NCBI GenBank assembly: GCA_037127255.1
Contig: JBANSL010000001.1
Location: 28,824,501-28,888,500, forward strand
DNA from: Persicaria tinctoria
Lineage: Eukaryota > Streptophyta > Magnoliopsida > Caryophyllales > Polygonaceae
Direction: 5' to 3'
Length of the DNA stretch: 64,000 bases
Under the pieces are notes generated by a model, which did not search any database, was not told where the DNA came from, and saw only the letters and a list, made by a program, of their open reading frames with translations. Each line of letters opens with the position of its first letter. Position 1 is the first letter of the stretch. Below, piece after piece: positions 40,558-50,594 of the stretch. The translations under genes and the position numbers were made by a program.

Positions 40558-42138
40558 TGTTGTACGATGGGAAATCAACCACAAATAAAATACCTCAATT
40601 CCCACTATGTAGATAGCGGAAGTCGGGATCGTTCCACTGGAGAGAGGACAGCACTTTCTAGAGTAGTTCCTATGATCTAACAACACACAAAAATCAGTAG
40701 CAAAGGCGGTCGATATCAACAAGAGAGGTCGATATCAAGGGGATGGTCGAGAGAAGTGATGAATGTCGAGTGGTTGTTTATTTTCCAGCAGCGAAATAGA
40801 ACAAAAAGCAAGAGATTTTAGGGATGTAAACAATATAAAAAGAACTTCCAAGGTCAAGGGATAACCACAACAACAACCATGCATAAACCACACAAGAATC
40901 ATAGACCAAAGATCATGTTTTTATCATCAAAAGATAGCTTTCGCATACTTCACAAATAGAGAATAGAGGCTTTCGCATAAAACCTATTTGTTCTACCTTT
41001 TCTTAATTAGAACCCTTTTACTTTCGTCAAAGATCTCTAATTACTATCCAAATTCATAATTAAATCCACTTTCGCTTCATAATCATAAACATGGAATTTT
41101 CCTCAACTTTCGCAAAGGATTAAACACAAGATAGATGATGATAAACTCATAAAAACATCATAGATTCAAGCTTTCATACATGGCTATTGTTGGGCTCACC
41201 CCAACCCTAGAAGAAGGAGAACTACTCACTCATAGCTATAGAAAACATGCTGAAAATTGAATTAAACATAATCTGAAATTGCAATTAAAATCAAACCTCA
41301 AAACCAATGTCAAAATCCTTCAACCAAAAACTCCAAACTCACGTTCTTTCCTGCTGTCAATTCAGCCGTCTCTTTCCCTCTAAGCTGCTGTCCGTTCAGC
41401 GTATGTTCTATGATGTGGAGAGAGAGATACCTAATTAGCCTTTAATTGGCTTTATTTAAAGATAGAAATTCTAACCTAATCTCTAAGGAAAGAGATTTTA
41501 TCTTAGGAAAATAATATTATCTATCTAAGGAAGGATAAAATATCCCAAATCTATCTAACTAAAATATCCTCAAAAGGAATTAAATAGAAACCTTAATTAA
41601 AAAGCCCAAAATCAATTAAATCAGCCCGCATAAATTTCTCCTGGTGCGCAGGGTATCGGCGCCGAGGTCTGAGGTGTCGGCGCCGAGGTACCTGTGTGAA
41701 TGCAGTAACTTCTGATTTTTTCCAGATTTTCGACTTTGTCTTCAATCGCACTTTCCCGAGTCCTCGTTTATCGGATTGACGCATATGAATATGCGTTGGA
41801 AAGCTCTTTTCAAGGACTACAAATCTCATGAAGGCTCCAGATCTTGAATCAAGGTGATGGATGGCGAAAATAAGGCTTTTCTCCAGCTGCACCTCTTTTC
41901 CCTTTTGCTTGGCTTCTCCATTGCATTCATGATTTTTCATTAAGCTCTAAAGTGCGTCCAAACTCTTCCAAATCAGCTCCAATACCTATAAAATCACACC
42001 AAAGCTTGTGTAGACTCCATATCTTGCAATATTAAGCATAACTACACATTTTCCTTACTTTCCCAACATAAAAGCTAATAAAAGGACTTGAATGAAATGA
42101 AAACATGATGTAAAATAAGACTAAATATGCGGACATCA
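40558..42138 (-). mobile_element. 5' LTR of element D
   Basis: 1581 bp, near-identical to the 3' LTR at 33697-35275. It ends GGACATCA and is followed by GCCTA. Confidence 0.93.
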
Positions 42139-42143
42139 GCCTA

Positions 42144-44314
42144 CGTATCCGATAACTCGGAATCAAATCATGCGTAGTTCTTTCTAGAACCAATTATTTA
42201 ATTTGGTTGAACTTTGACCTCGTATTCATTTAAAAGTGAATTTAGAGGTTAACGACTGTACCCGATATATTTTTAGTATTTAATGTCGGGTTACCTACGT
42301 AGCCGATATGAGGCGTCAAGTCTTTACATAGTTCTCTTTTGAGAACCGTTTGAATTTGAAGAAATTTGATTTAGGGTTATGACTCCGTTTTCTTTTTCCG
42401 CGTTTAGAAGTCAATTTGATTTTGACCCACTGGGATAAATTGACAATGAACTTTTACGGGTTTAACTTTATGATTTTGTTAAACCCAATTTCTAATTTTA
42501 CGTCAATCATAATTTTTATGTTTTAATGGGTAGGTTTTGTGATTAAACACGACTTCCTCCCAAGCATTTACGTATTATGACTATAAGGTATTCTTTGCAA
42601 AGAACAAAAGCCATCTATTTTATTTGTCACAAGGCATCGGGCTTTAAGCTCAATTTATTCTGTTTTCATTAAGCCCCTTTTTTAGCGTGTCTAGCCCACG
42701 CTTTTTTATGGCCCCATCTGATTCATTTTCTTCCTCTTTGCTTTCAGATGAGACACGTTTTTTTATTGGTATCTTTATCGTCTCCTTCCTAGCAGTTCAG
42801 GGAAGAAACGCAACCGCATCATCAAGCCTTCAGAGGGCAGAGACGAGCGGAGCGAAGGCGGCGTGAGGGCGGAGCGAAGTCGGCGTACGAGCTGTGCGAA
42901 TCCTGCTTTGCCGCTAAGAATCGAAGCACCTTGATACGTCTTCAAGTTTGTTTGTTTTTTTTTAATGCGAATTTCAACCCAAATTTCATGTTGAATCCGA
43001 TTTTGGGATGATTCTTGGCTTAGATTTCGGATCCTCATGAGAATCCCCTTTCAATTCAGTGCTTGATTTTAACACTCGACTAATTTATCCCCAAATTGTG
43101 ATTTTAGGGTTTTGTCTTTTCGGTTTGGGTAATTGCGAGAGAAGGCGAAGCATCAACGCGAGGACTGTGGTCGGGAGACGTTGAGCGTGACAGGCGATCC
43201 AGGACTGCACTTTAAGCCCGATTGATTTCAACCAAGGTACCTAGATTAAGGTACGTTTATGCGAATTTTCAGTCCCACATCTTCTGTCTGGGTGTTTGAA
43301 GCATGTTTCGTTTATCCTAATTGTTTTTATTTTCTTGCTCTTGTGACTGCAATTTAGTAGCAATCAGAAGTTTGTCCAATTGGTGTTCGTTAGGACCCTT
43401 GTGTTAAATTTGGTATTGATCCCTTTGAGTCTCCCGATTGGAATTAGGGAATGAAACGTCGAAATCTCAGCAGCATTTTAAATATACTTTTTCCCTCGTC
43501 TGTTTTGCTTGTAGAATCCTTATGTTGCCATGGTTCGATTAGCATAATCTCCCAACAGTTCTTTGATTAAGTTTGTTGTGTTGTTTTTTTTCCCTTGAGA
43601 CCTGCAGACTTAGACTTAGCCTGGGAAAGAGGCTTTGTGTCTTCCCAGTTCAGGTCCTGCAGAAACCTTGACATTAGAGAAGTTCTGATTTGAGTTCTTT
43701 GCTTTCAATTTCATTTGTTTGGCTGCAATGAACTTTCCTCCTTTAGCTTGCTTGAACTTGCTTGCAATTTGTGTGCTTGCATTAGTCGGTTAGTTTAGGA
43801 AAAATCCAGCAGCGTTTCACCCTCTTTTAGGGCGATTTGTTGATTCCGAAACCCAGGTCGCAAGCGAAAGGCGGTGACTTTGCAAGGGCGGGGTTTCGTG
43901 AATCGATTTCGATTTGATGAGGTTGCCTTGTGTGCAATTGAACTGACTCGATTTAGAGAATCTGCCCAGCTGCATTGAATTTGTCTCATTTTGTTTGCTT
44001 GAGACTTGTTTGCCATTTGTGTGAACTTGTTGGCATGTTTATAAAAATTGGGCAGCATTTTGCCCTCTTTTAGGGTTGTTTGCTGATCCCAAAACCCAGG
44101 CCGCAAGAGAAAGCCAGTGACTTTGCAAGGGCGGGGTTTCGTGGATCGATTTCGGCAAACTTGCTCTTGCATACTCTCTATTTGCTTGTAATCATTGTCA
44201 CCAAACTTGCTCTCGCATATAATATAAGAACTATCACGTGAAGTATTTCACGAAAATAATCCCACGAGTGTATAAGGTAACATTTTAATAAAGACGAATT
44301 TTTATACCCAAACA
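42144..44314 (-). mobile_element. Complex C LTR copy 2, right part
   Basis: Continues the middle LTR after element D and ends ..CCCAAACA at 44314. It carries the same 1.08-kb deletion with AAACTTGCTCTT filler (44155-44167) as copy 1. Variants near the right end (CCCAGGTCGCAAGCGAAAGG, 43850-43870) also agree with copy 1. Further left many variants agree with copy 3. Confidence 0.85.
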
Positions 44315-45481
44315 AATGCCCCTGTACTTTGAATTTGTGCGAAGCTTGTCGGACAGATTCAAAGTTCGCCCTTAATCTGTTGACCTCATTCGATTAGGCT
44401 TTTGAGAACGAGCAATGTGAAACTCACACATGGGGCACTTTATTCTCAATAGGTGTAATCTTCACACGACAACCAATGTAAATTTTATCCTCATTGTCCA
44501 ACCTCGAGACAGTACACTTGTATTCCCATTGAAGAAGAAGGTTGGTGTTGTTTTTGTTTTTGGGCTGCATCTAGCATTCTTGACTAGCTAGATTGCCTAC
44601 GTACCCTCTTTATGGGGGATCAAGCCATTCGTAGTTCATTTGGGCACCCTTTTCTTCACATATACAACAGGGTGCCTCAGTTTCGGACTAACTTCAAGTC
44701 CATCCTTCTTCGTTCATTGAACTAGGATCTTTTTTTTTATCGCATCACTCAAATTGTTTGGGCCCACCTTCTAGGAAGGGTTTCCCAAATGCTTCGACTA
44801 TCATTTGCGAACCCAATTTTTTTTTTATGCGATTGAATTTGACGTATTTTGGTTGTCAAATGTCCTACGTACTCCTTATTGGAGATCAAGTCATGACGTA
44901 GTTCTGGGCAGTAATATTTATTTTCCCGCCTGGATGGTACTTGATCATTTTCACACCGTTACATGTTTTCAGGTGTCCATGACTTGTTTGAACTTCTGAA
45001 TGAGAACTTTTGGCTGCCTCTTCTGAAGTTCTTGCTCTTAGTCCTTTTTACTTGGACTTTTTGTTTCTAGGCTCATCAACTTTTCCGAGCCTTTCGAATA
45101 TTGGAGCTTCAGATCCTCCATTTGTTGAGGCCATATTAAGCCTTTGAAACACCGAAGTTTTAGATTCTTCATCTAATAAGGCCATGTGAAGCCTTTAAAA
45201 CACTAAAGATTTAGATTCTTCATTTGTTGAGGCTAGCTCGAGTCTTTTGAATGTTGAAGATTTCGGTGCTTCACATGTAGAGGCTAGATCAAGCCTTTTG
45301 AACACTGAAGATTTTGAAGTTCCACCTGACGCCCTCTCGAGCCTTTCAAATGCTGACACTCTAGGCTCTATTGCGCTTGCGGCTAGAACACCCTCTTCGC
45401 ATGAGATTTGAAAATTCTTGACATAAGCCTCGCCGATAAATATTTAAAAAGCTTTACCCTTGAAAGAGGGTTTTAACTTTT

Positions 45482-46197
45482 TGATGAGACCCAAGGACTG
45501 GATCGACCAAGGCTCGAGCTTTCAAACACTCTTTTTGTGGGGCTAATTTTTGGAATATTTGGAAACTGAAAAAAAAAAAGATATATGGAGCAAGATTCGC
45601 AGGCCTCTCACCCTTGAATCCCCTGCACTCGATCTCAATCCTCTCGGAATCGCACTCCGAGGATCTCAACCCTTTGACACCTTCGCCTCTCACTAGGGTG
45701 TCACCCTCGGCCTCTCACCAAAGGGTTCGCTCTTAGCCTCTCACCAAAAACTCGATCCTTAAACCGGAATCATAGGAAGCTATTGAGTGGCTTAACCTTT
45801 AACTCAACTCAACTTGACTTGATTTAAAATGAAGGTTTTACAAGAAATATTTAGGATGAAGATATAAGACCCAAACATCTCTAAGCGATGTGGGATTATT
45901 TTTTGATAGAAATAAAAGCATGAAAAACGTCCAGATTTGTGCTGCCGGAAAGAATGTCGAATTTGAGCATATTCGAGGCTGTTTTAGGAGAACTGTTCTT
46001 CATGGAAGTTGTAGCCTCTTAAAATAGTTTTTCAACAAGTGCTCACTGGCTTCAATCGGAATTTTATACAGCCCGAAAGAGCCAAAATACCACGGTGTCG
46101 CCATGCTGTTTTCTCAAACGAGAGTTGATATTCGGCTCCCGCGACAAAACATTGTAAGATAAATTAGTCGAGCTCATTGACCACTAGGATCACATCA
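45482..46197 (-). mobile_element. 3' LTR of element E
   Basis: 716 bp, clearly homologous to 46951-47669 but with many more differences than the LTRs of element D, so E is older. It contains the snRNA-promoter-like motif at 45886-45896 with TATA-like ATATAAG nearby. It also supplies the stop codon region of the E ORF. Confidence 0.88.
45886..45896 (-). promoter_or_regulatory. snRNA USE-like motif in the 3' LTR of E
   Basis: The minus strand reads ATCCCACATCG, an exact match to the plant U-snRNA upstream sequence element RTCCCACATCG. Nineteen bases downstream follows TATATCTTC. The match is exact but the function is inferred. Confidence 0.5.
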
Positions 46198-46880
46198 TCC
46201 TCCTCCCCTTGAAAAGGATTCGTCCTCCAATCTGTGATGGAAACGAGCGACTTCTTTGAACTTGCTTCTTCTTCCTTGAACGGATCTTGAATCCCCTCTT
46301 CTTCTTGAGTTGTGAAAGGCAAGCAAGATGAAATGAATGGAATCGCATCCAACCACTTAGTTGACATGGAATTCATAAAGATAGGTACCTCGGTTTGCGT
46401 CCGCTTCTCCTTCATCGAAAGCACAACCTTGGGAACTTGGATGATTTCCTCATCTTTCTTAAGCTCGGGATTGACCTTTTCCATCTCAATCAGAACATCC
46501 TTAGACTTGTCTTCTTTAATCTCAAGTGCCTCGCCCATGGTCGTAGAGAATGTTGTCTTTGAAGAGACAAGTGGTGGAGTTGTGGGTTTCGATGGCGTCG
46601 ACCCCAATGAGCTGACAAGTTTTTGAATTTCCCGTACTTGTTGCATTGAGTTTTCCGCGAGCTTGCGGATTTCTTGCCAAGGTGGTTCAACCTTTTTCTT
46701 ACGCCGAGCCTCACCCTCTGGAGCCCTTCTCTTTTGATATCTCCTTCGGAGCTCTTGATCAACTACATCATATGTAGCACCATCCATGTCGCTCCAATGA
46801 AGATACCTATCATCATAGACTTGAATGGCCCATCGGATGTACTCCTCGGAGAAAGGCTTGGAACTCGTCTTCTTGAACAT
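46164..46880 (-). CDS. Element E ORF, unknown 238-aa protein
   Basis: An uninterrupted frame starting MFKKTSSKPFSEEYIRW (ATG at 46880) and ending in the 3' LTR at 46164. It begins about 60 bases downstream of the primer binding site and fills the whole interior. The N-terminal 70 residues are aromatic and basic (YDDRYLHWSDMDGATYDVVD, then RRRYQKRR and RRKKK). A helical stretch (about 75-100), a Ser/Thr/Pro spacer and a charged acidic C-terminus (TQEEEGIQDPFKEEE) follow. No zinc knuckle, protease or polymerase motif is visible. The purine tract itself is translated (GEEDDVI). The frame stays open for 95 codons upstream into the 5' LTR. I recognise no family; a captured host gene fragment or a degenerate gag are both possible. 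Confidence 0.6.
   Translation of the reverse strand: MFKKTSSKPFSEEYIRWAIQVYDDRYLHWSDMDGATYDVVDQELRRRYQKRRAPEGEARRKKKVEPPWQEIRKLAENSMQQVREIQKLVSSLGSTPSKPTTPPLVSSKTTFSTTMGEALEIKEDKSKDVLIEMEKVNPELKKDEEIIQVPKVVLSMKEKRTQTEVPIFMNSMSTKWLDAIPFISSCLPFTTQEEEGIQDPFKEEEASSKKSLVSITDWRTNPFQGEEDDVILVVNELD
46198..46212 (-). other. Polypurine tract of element E
   Basis: Minus-strand AAGGGGAGGAGGA runs straight into the LTR start TGATGTGATCC, a textbook tract. Confidence 0.85.
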
Positions 46881-46936
46881 TTTGACTAAGAAGAAACAAC
46901 TCGAATATCGAAAGCTCAATGGACTTAAGTCGATTA

Positions 46937-46948
46937 GCTCTGATACCA
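46937..46948 (-). other. Primer binding site of element E
   Basis: Plus-strand GCTCTGATACCA, the complement of TGGTATCAGAGC (initiator Met tRNA), two bases from the 5' LTR start at 46951. Confidence 0.92.
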
Positions 46949-46950
46949 CT

Positions 46951-47669
46951 TGATGAGACCCGAGGACCGGATTGACCAAGGCTCGACCTTTCAAACACTC
47001 TTTTTGTGAGACTAATTTTTGGAATATTTGGAAACTGAAAAAAAAAAAAAAGATATGTGGAGCAAGATTCGCAGGCCTCTCACCCTTGAATCCCCTGCAC
47101 TCGATCTCAATCCTCTCGGAATCGCACTCTGAGGATCTCGACCCTTTGACACCTTCGCCTCTCACTAGGGTGTCACCCTCGGCCTCTCACCAAAGGGATC
47201 GCTCTTAGCCTCTCACCAAGAACTCGATCCTTAACCCGGAATCATAGGAAGCTATTTAGTGGCTTAACCTTTAACTCAACTCAACTTGACTTGATTTAAA
47301 AGGAAGGTTTTACAAGAAATATATAGGATGAAAATAGAAGACCCAAAAATCTCTAAGCGATGTGGGATTATTTTTTGATAGAAATAAAAGCATGAAAAAC
47401 GTCCAGATTTGTGCTTCTGGAAAGAATGTCAAATTTGAGCATCTTCGAGGCTGTTTTAGGAGAACTGTTCTTCATGGAAGTTGTAGCCGCTTAAAATAGC
47501 TTTCCAACAAGTGTTCAATGGCTTCAATCGGAAATTTATACAGCCCGAAAGAGCCAAAATACCACGGTGTCGCCATGCTGTTTTCTCAAACGAGAGTTGA
47601 TATTCAGCTCCTGCGACAAAACTTTGTAAGATAAATGAGTCGAGCTCATTGACCACTAGGATCACATCA
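46951..47669 (-). mobile_element. 5' LTR of element E
   Basis: 719 bp. It carries the same USE-like motif on the minus strand (47358-47368), but the TATA-like word of the partner is changed here (AATAGAAG for ATATAAG). It ends GATCACATCA and is followed by the right flank of the target. Confidence 0.88.
47358..47368 (-). promoter_or_regulatory. snRNA USE-like motif in the 5' LTR of E
   Basis: Minus-strand ATCCCACATCG, identical to the 3' LTR copy although neighbouring bases have diverged. Confidence 0.5.
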
Positions 47670-50501
47670 ATTTTGCACCTGAGCTTTATGCTTCCTGTGC
47701 GTTTTTGAAGCTTCCCCCAGAACCTGACTTCTTTCCCCTTAATTTCCCTTTTGCTTTTGAGGAGAGAAGCCGACGCTTGAAGAGAAAGCTTACTGAGTTT
47801 TGCTTCTTCTTTGCATACGTCATCGGTCCATGACACCATACAACATTGAGCATTTTCTTTGTCTTCCAAGGACTCGGCTTTTACCAACGCCTTAGGAACA
47901 AAATCCTTTAAGGTAATCGGTAGCCGATTTGGTTGGGCATACTTTTCGTCGGAACAAGTCTTGGAGTTTCCTTCTTTCTTGCTCTTCTTGTTGTTGTTGG
48001 GATTCTTTAACCCTGGAGCTCTTGAGATGTGAGTCATTACTTGTTGAGACTTTTTGTGACTTGTTTGAGTTTGCCACTCGAAGTCACTTTCATTCGCAAC
48101 ATCATCGTCATTGCAAGAGCACAACATCGACTCGTATGAGGTTAGTTGCCCCGGCCCATCTTGTGGCATGTCAGGGTGTGCTCATAAAATTTGGACTTTA
48201 CCTTCCGTAATAACTTTTACGGGTATCGTCATAGGAGGCCATGAAACGGTGAGGATGCCTCTAGTTTCTATAGCGACGGCATATTCTTTTTGTGTTTGAG
48301 GAAACACGTGGAGCGGGAGGTGGGCTCTTCAACCTCTACTGGTGAAATGGCATTTGATGCCGCCTCTTGAGTTGTGGATGTTGCCCCACCAATTTTAATG
48401 TCTGCTTCGTTAATCATCTCATCTATGATGTCTTTGAAGACGTGACAATCTTTGATTGGATGACTAATGAGCTGGTGGTACGAATAATATTTTGGATCAC
48501 TCATCTTACCAACCTCTTTAGGCTTTTTTGGCTTTGGAAGTTTTAAAATTTTGACGCTCATCAATTCATCAAAAAGGTGAGTCCCTTTCATGAAGGGTGA
48601 GTCCCTTGGTTGGCTCATCATCATCAAAAGGTTATTTCTTTTCCGTTCTTTCATGAAGGGTGAGTCCCTTGGTTGGCTCCTTAGCCCTCTGTTTTCTTTG
48701 AGCTTTGGAATCGTTTACATTGACGAACTCTTGATTATATTTGGCGAAAATGGCCATGGACTCTTCTCCATCTTTTATGTCATCGCCGTTATCTTCATTA
48801 GTCTCATTAACTTGAGACCAATTGGATCTTCGTGCGAGTTGTTTTTCAACGTTGCACGCTTTTGACCACATGCTTGCTCACATGAGACCAATTCCGGTAT
48901 TAGGTTTTTCATGCACATTTGAACACATGCTTGCTCACTTAACTTTTCATGGCATTGGAGTCTTAATTAAGCTCCTCCACCTGAAGATGAAGTTGTTGGC
49001 GACCTCGTTAGGCCTTTGACACGCGTTTACGAGATCTAGAATGGAAACTTCTACCTTCGAGCTCACGAATTGAGCTAGGAACTCTCTTTGCAGATCATCC
49101 CATGTTTGAATTGACCCTGGCTACAGTTGAATGTACTAGGTGAGTGTCGATTCTTTCAAAGTTTGGACAAAGTGCCTAATTAACAAGGTGTTGATTAAGG
49201 CAGTCTCACCACAAGTAGAACAAAAATGAGTTGGGTGCTCGTGGGGTGAACCATGAAGGCCATCGAACTTTTCAAAGCTCGGTCTTTGGTAGCCTGGGGG
49301 AAATGGTATTGAATCATAGTGTGCTGGCTATGGCTTTTTATACCTGAGCACAGTTGGATTTTCTGATGCATTTATTTCTCTTATCCCATGAGCGATCATC
49401 TATTTGATTTCTTGTGGAGAGATGGATGTGCTACCGCCTAAACCTTCATCATTTTGCCTGGTTTGCTCTTGTTTATTTTTCTGAGCTTGAATATTGACAT
49501 GAGCAAGAAGTGCTACAATTTGAGCCTCTTTCTCATCAAGCTTTCTTTGCAATTCTTGAAGTTGCTCTTCAACACTTGGTGTGCTGGTAGTCAATATCGG
49601 CATCACATCTAGTTCATCTTGTGAGATGTTTGCTTGAGATTCAACTGTTGAAGTGTTTGAAATTATTAACTTCTGTCGGTTTGTTTCTCCTGCATCATCT
49701 TTGGAAACTTGGCATACTTGTTGAACCTCCTTACCCTTCTTGGACCTTGAAGGCTTAACCTTTGTGCCCCTGGGTTCTGTCTCCTACGAATATGAGGTCA
49801 TATTGACATGTACAACATTTCTTGGTTAGATAGACATAGAACCAACGAAGATCACTCTTGGAGAAACCACTTGAGGAGTTTCTTTTTCCCATTGAGAACC
49901 AGGAACATCTTTTGCCGCTTTTCGGAGGGTTGCATTGGCCTGCTCTTAGAATTGATGAATGAGCTAGCACACTGACAAGCCTTGTCCTGCCATTATGATA
50001 TCTACCCTTGCGTCTCTTTTCCTGTATGGATTTGTTTACCTTCATGGCAAAGGAAATGGGTTTTGCAGAAGTAGAGTTTGCCCCCTTATTCGTTTTGATG
50101 ATACGAATGGTAGGCGCTTGGGCGACTTCATTAGTGGGCTTGGTGCCCCTAGAACCACCCTCCTGCAATTTGAGCTTGTTGCAGATGGGTTGATTGTTGA
50201 GCTTGTTACCGTCGAGGTGGATGATCTTGAACTCCTTCCCCACATGGCTTGGAAGTGCTTTAAGCTTCGTGCCCCCTTGCCTTGAGTACGCTTCGAGAGA
50301 ATTTAACACCCGCTTGGTCACAGTATTGTTCTCCGGAGCTTGAAGAGCCCCAAAGACATTTTTGGTCGGAATCTTTGTATACAATAAATCTCGAGTGATA
50401 TTAAATCGAGCTTCAAATGATCTGTTCTTGATCCACCGACCTCCTTTGATGATGAAGGTTGATAGAAGCTCATCGATGTTAACAATCACTTAGGGAGCCA
50501 T
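47670..50501 (-). pseudogene. gag: Complex C gag relic, copy 2
   Basis: Same layout as the relic in internal region 1. The N-terminal segment (50501-49755) has a TAG at codon 4 and then stays open for 244 codons. A coiled coil (49606-49400, VEEQLQELQRKLDEKEAQIV) follows. The gag core (about 48960-49270) has TWDDLQREFLAQFVSSK and is broken by two TAG codons. The knuckle-like segment (near 48400-48480) reads DPKYYSYHQLISHPIKDCH. The linker (from 48169) contains ITLKDFVPKAL and is cut by element E at 47669. The pattern CxxYHxxxxHxxxxC, with one Cys replaced by Tyr, matches Tat-type gag. No pol follows. Confidence 0.72.
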
Positions 50502-50572
50502 TTAGATCTTTCATCCCAATCAAATATTCAATTATTAGTATCATTACAACTAACAAATGAAAAGAAAAAAAG

Positions 50573-50594
50573 GGTCCCACTGGGCATGCCAAAA
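50573..50594 (-). other. Primer-binding-like site, internal region 2 of C
   Basis: Minus-strand TTTTGGCATGCCCAGTGGGA, three bases from the LTR start at 50598; same sequence as at 32603-32621. Confidence 0.6.

Larger units (their letters stand above)
33697..42138 (-). mobile_element. Element D: young Athila-lineage retrotransposon, non-autonomous
   Basis: 8442 bp inserted in the middle LTR of complex C, flanked by GCCTA (33692-33696 and 42139-42143). LTRs of about 1580 bp end in TGTTGTACG..GGACATCA and differ at roughly ten positions, so the insertion is recent. The primer binding site and gag-protease ORF read on the minus strand. RT, RNase H and most of integrase are absent, so the element needs help in trans. 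The LTRs flank a long 3' non-coding region (35276-37246). Confidence 0.92.
45482..47669 (-). mobile_element. Element E: miniature LTR retrotransposon with its own ORF
   Basis: 2188 bp with LTRs of 716 bp (45482-46197) and 719 bp (46951-47669), termini TGATGAGACC..GATCACATCA. The flanks are CTTTT (45477-45481) and ATTTT (47670-47674), an imperfect 5-bp duplication. The empty site in the sister internal region 1 (29697-29701, CTTTT) proves the insertion. The interior is only 753 bp. It has a primer binding site, a purine tract and one ORF that matches no gag or pol known to me. In size it is a TRIM-like element, but such elements usually carry no ORF. Confidence 0.88.
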
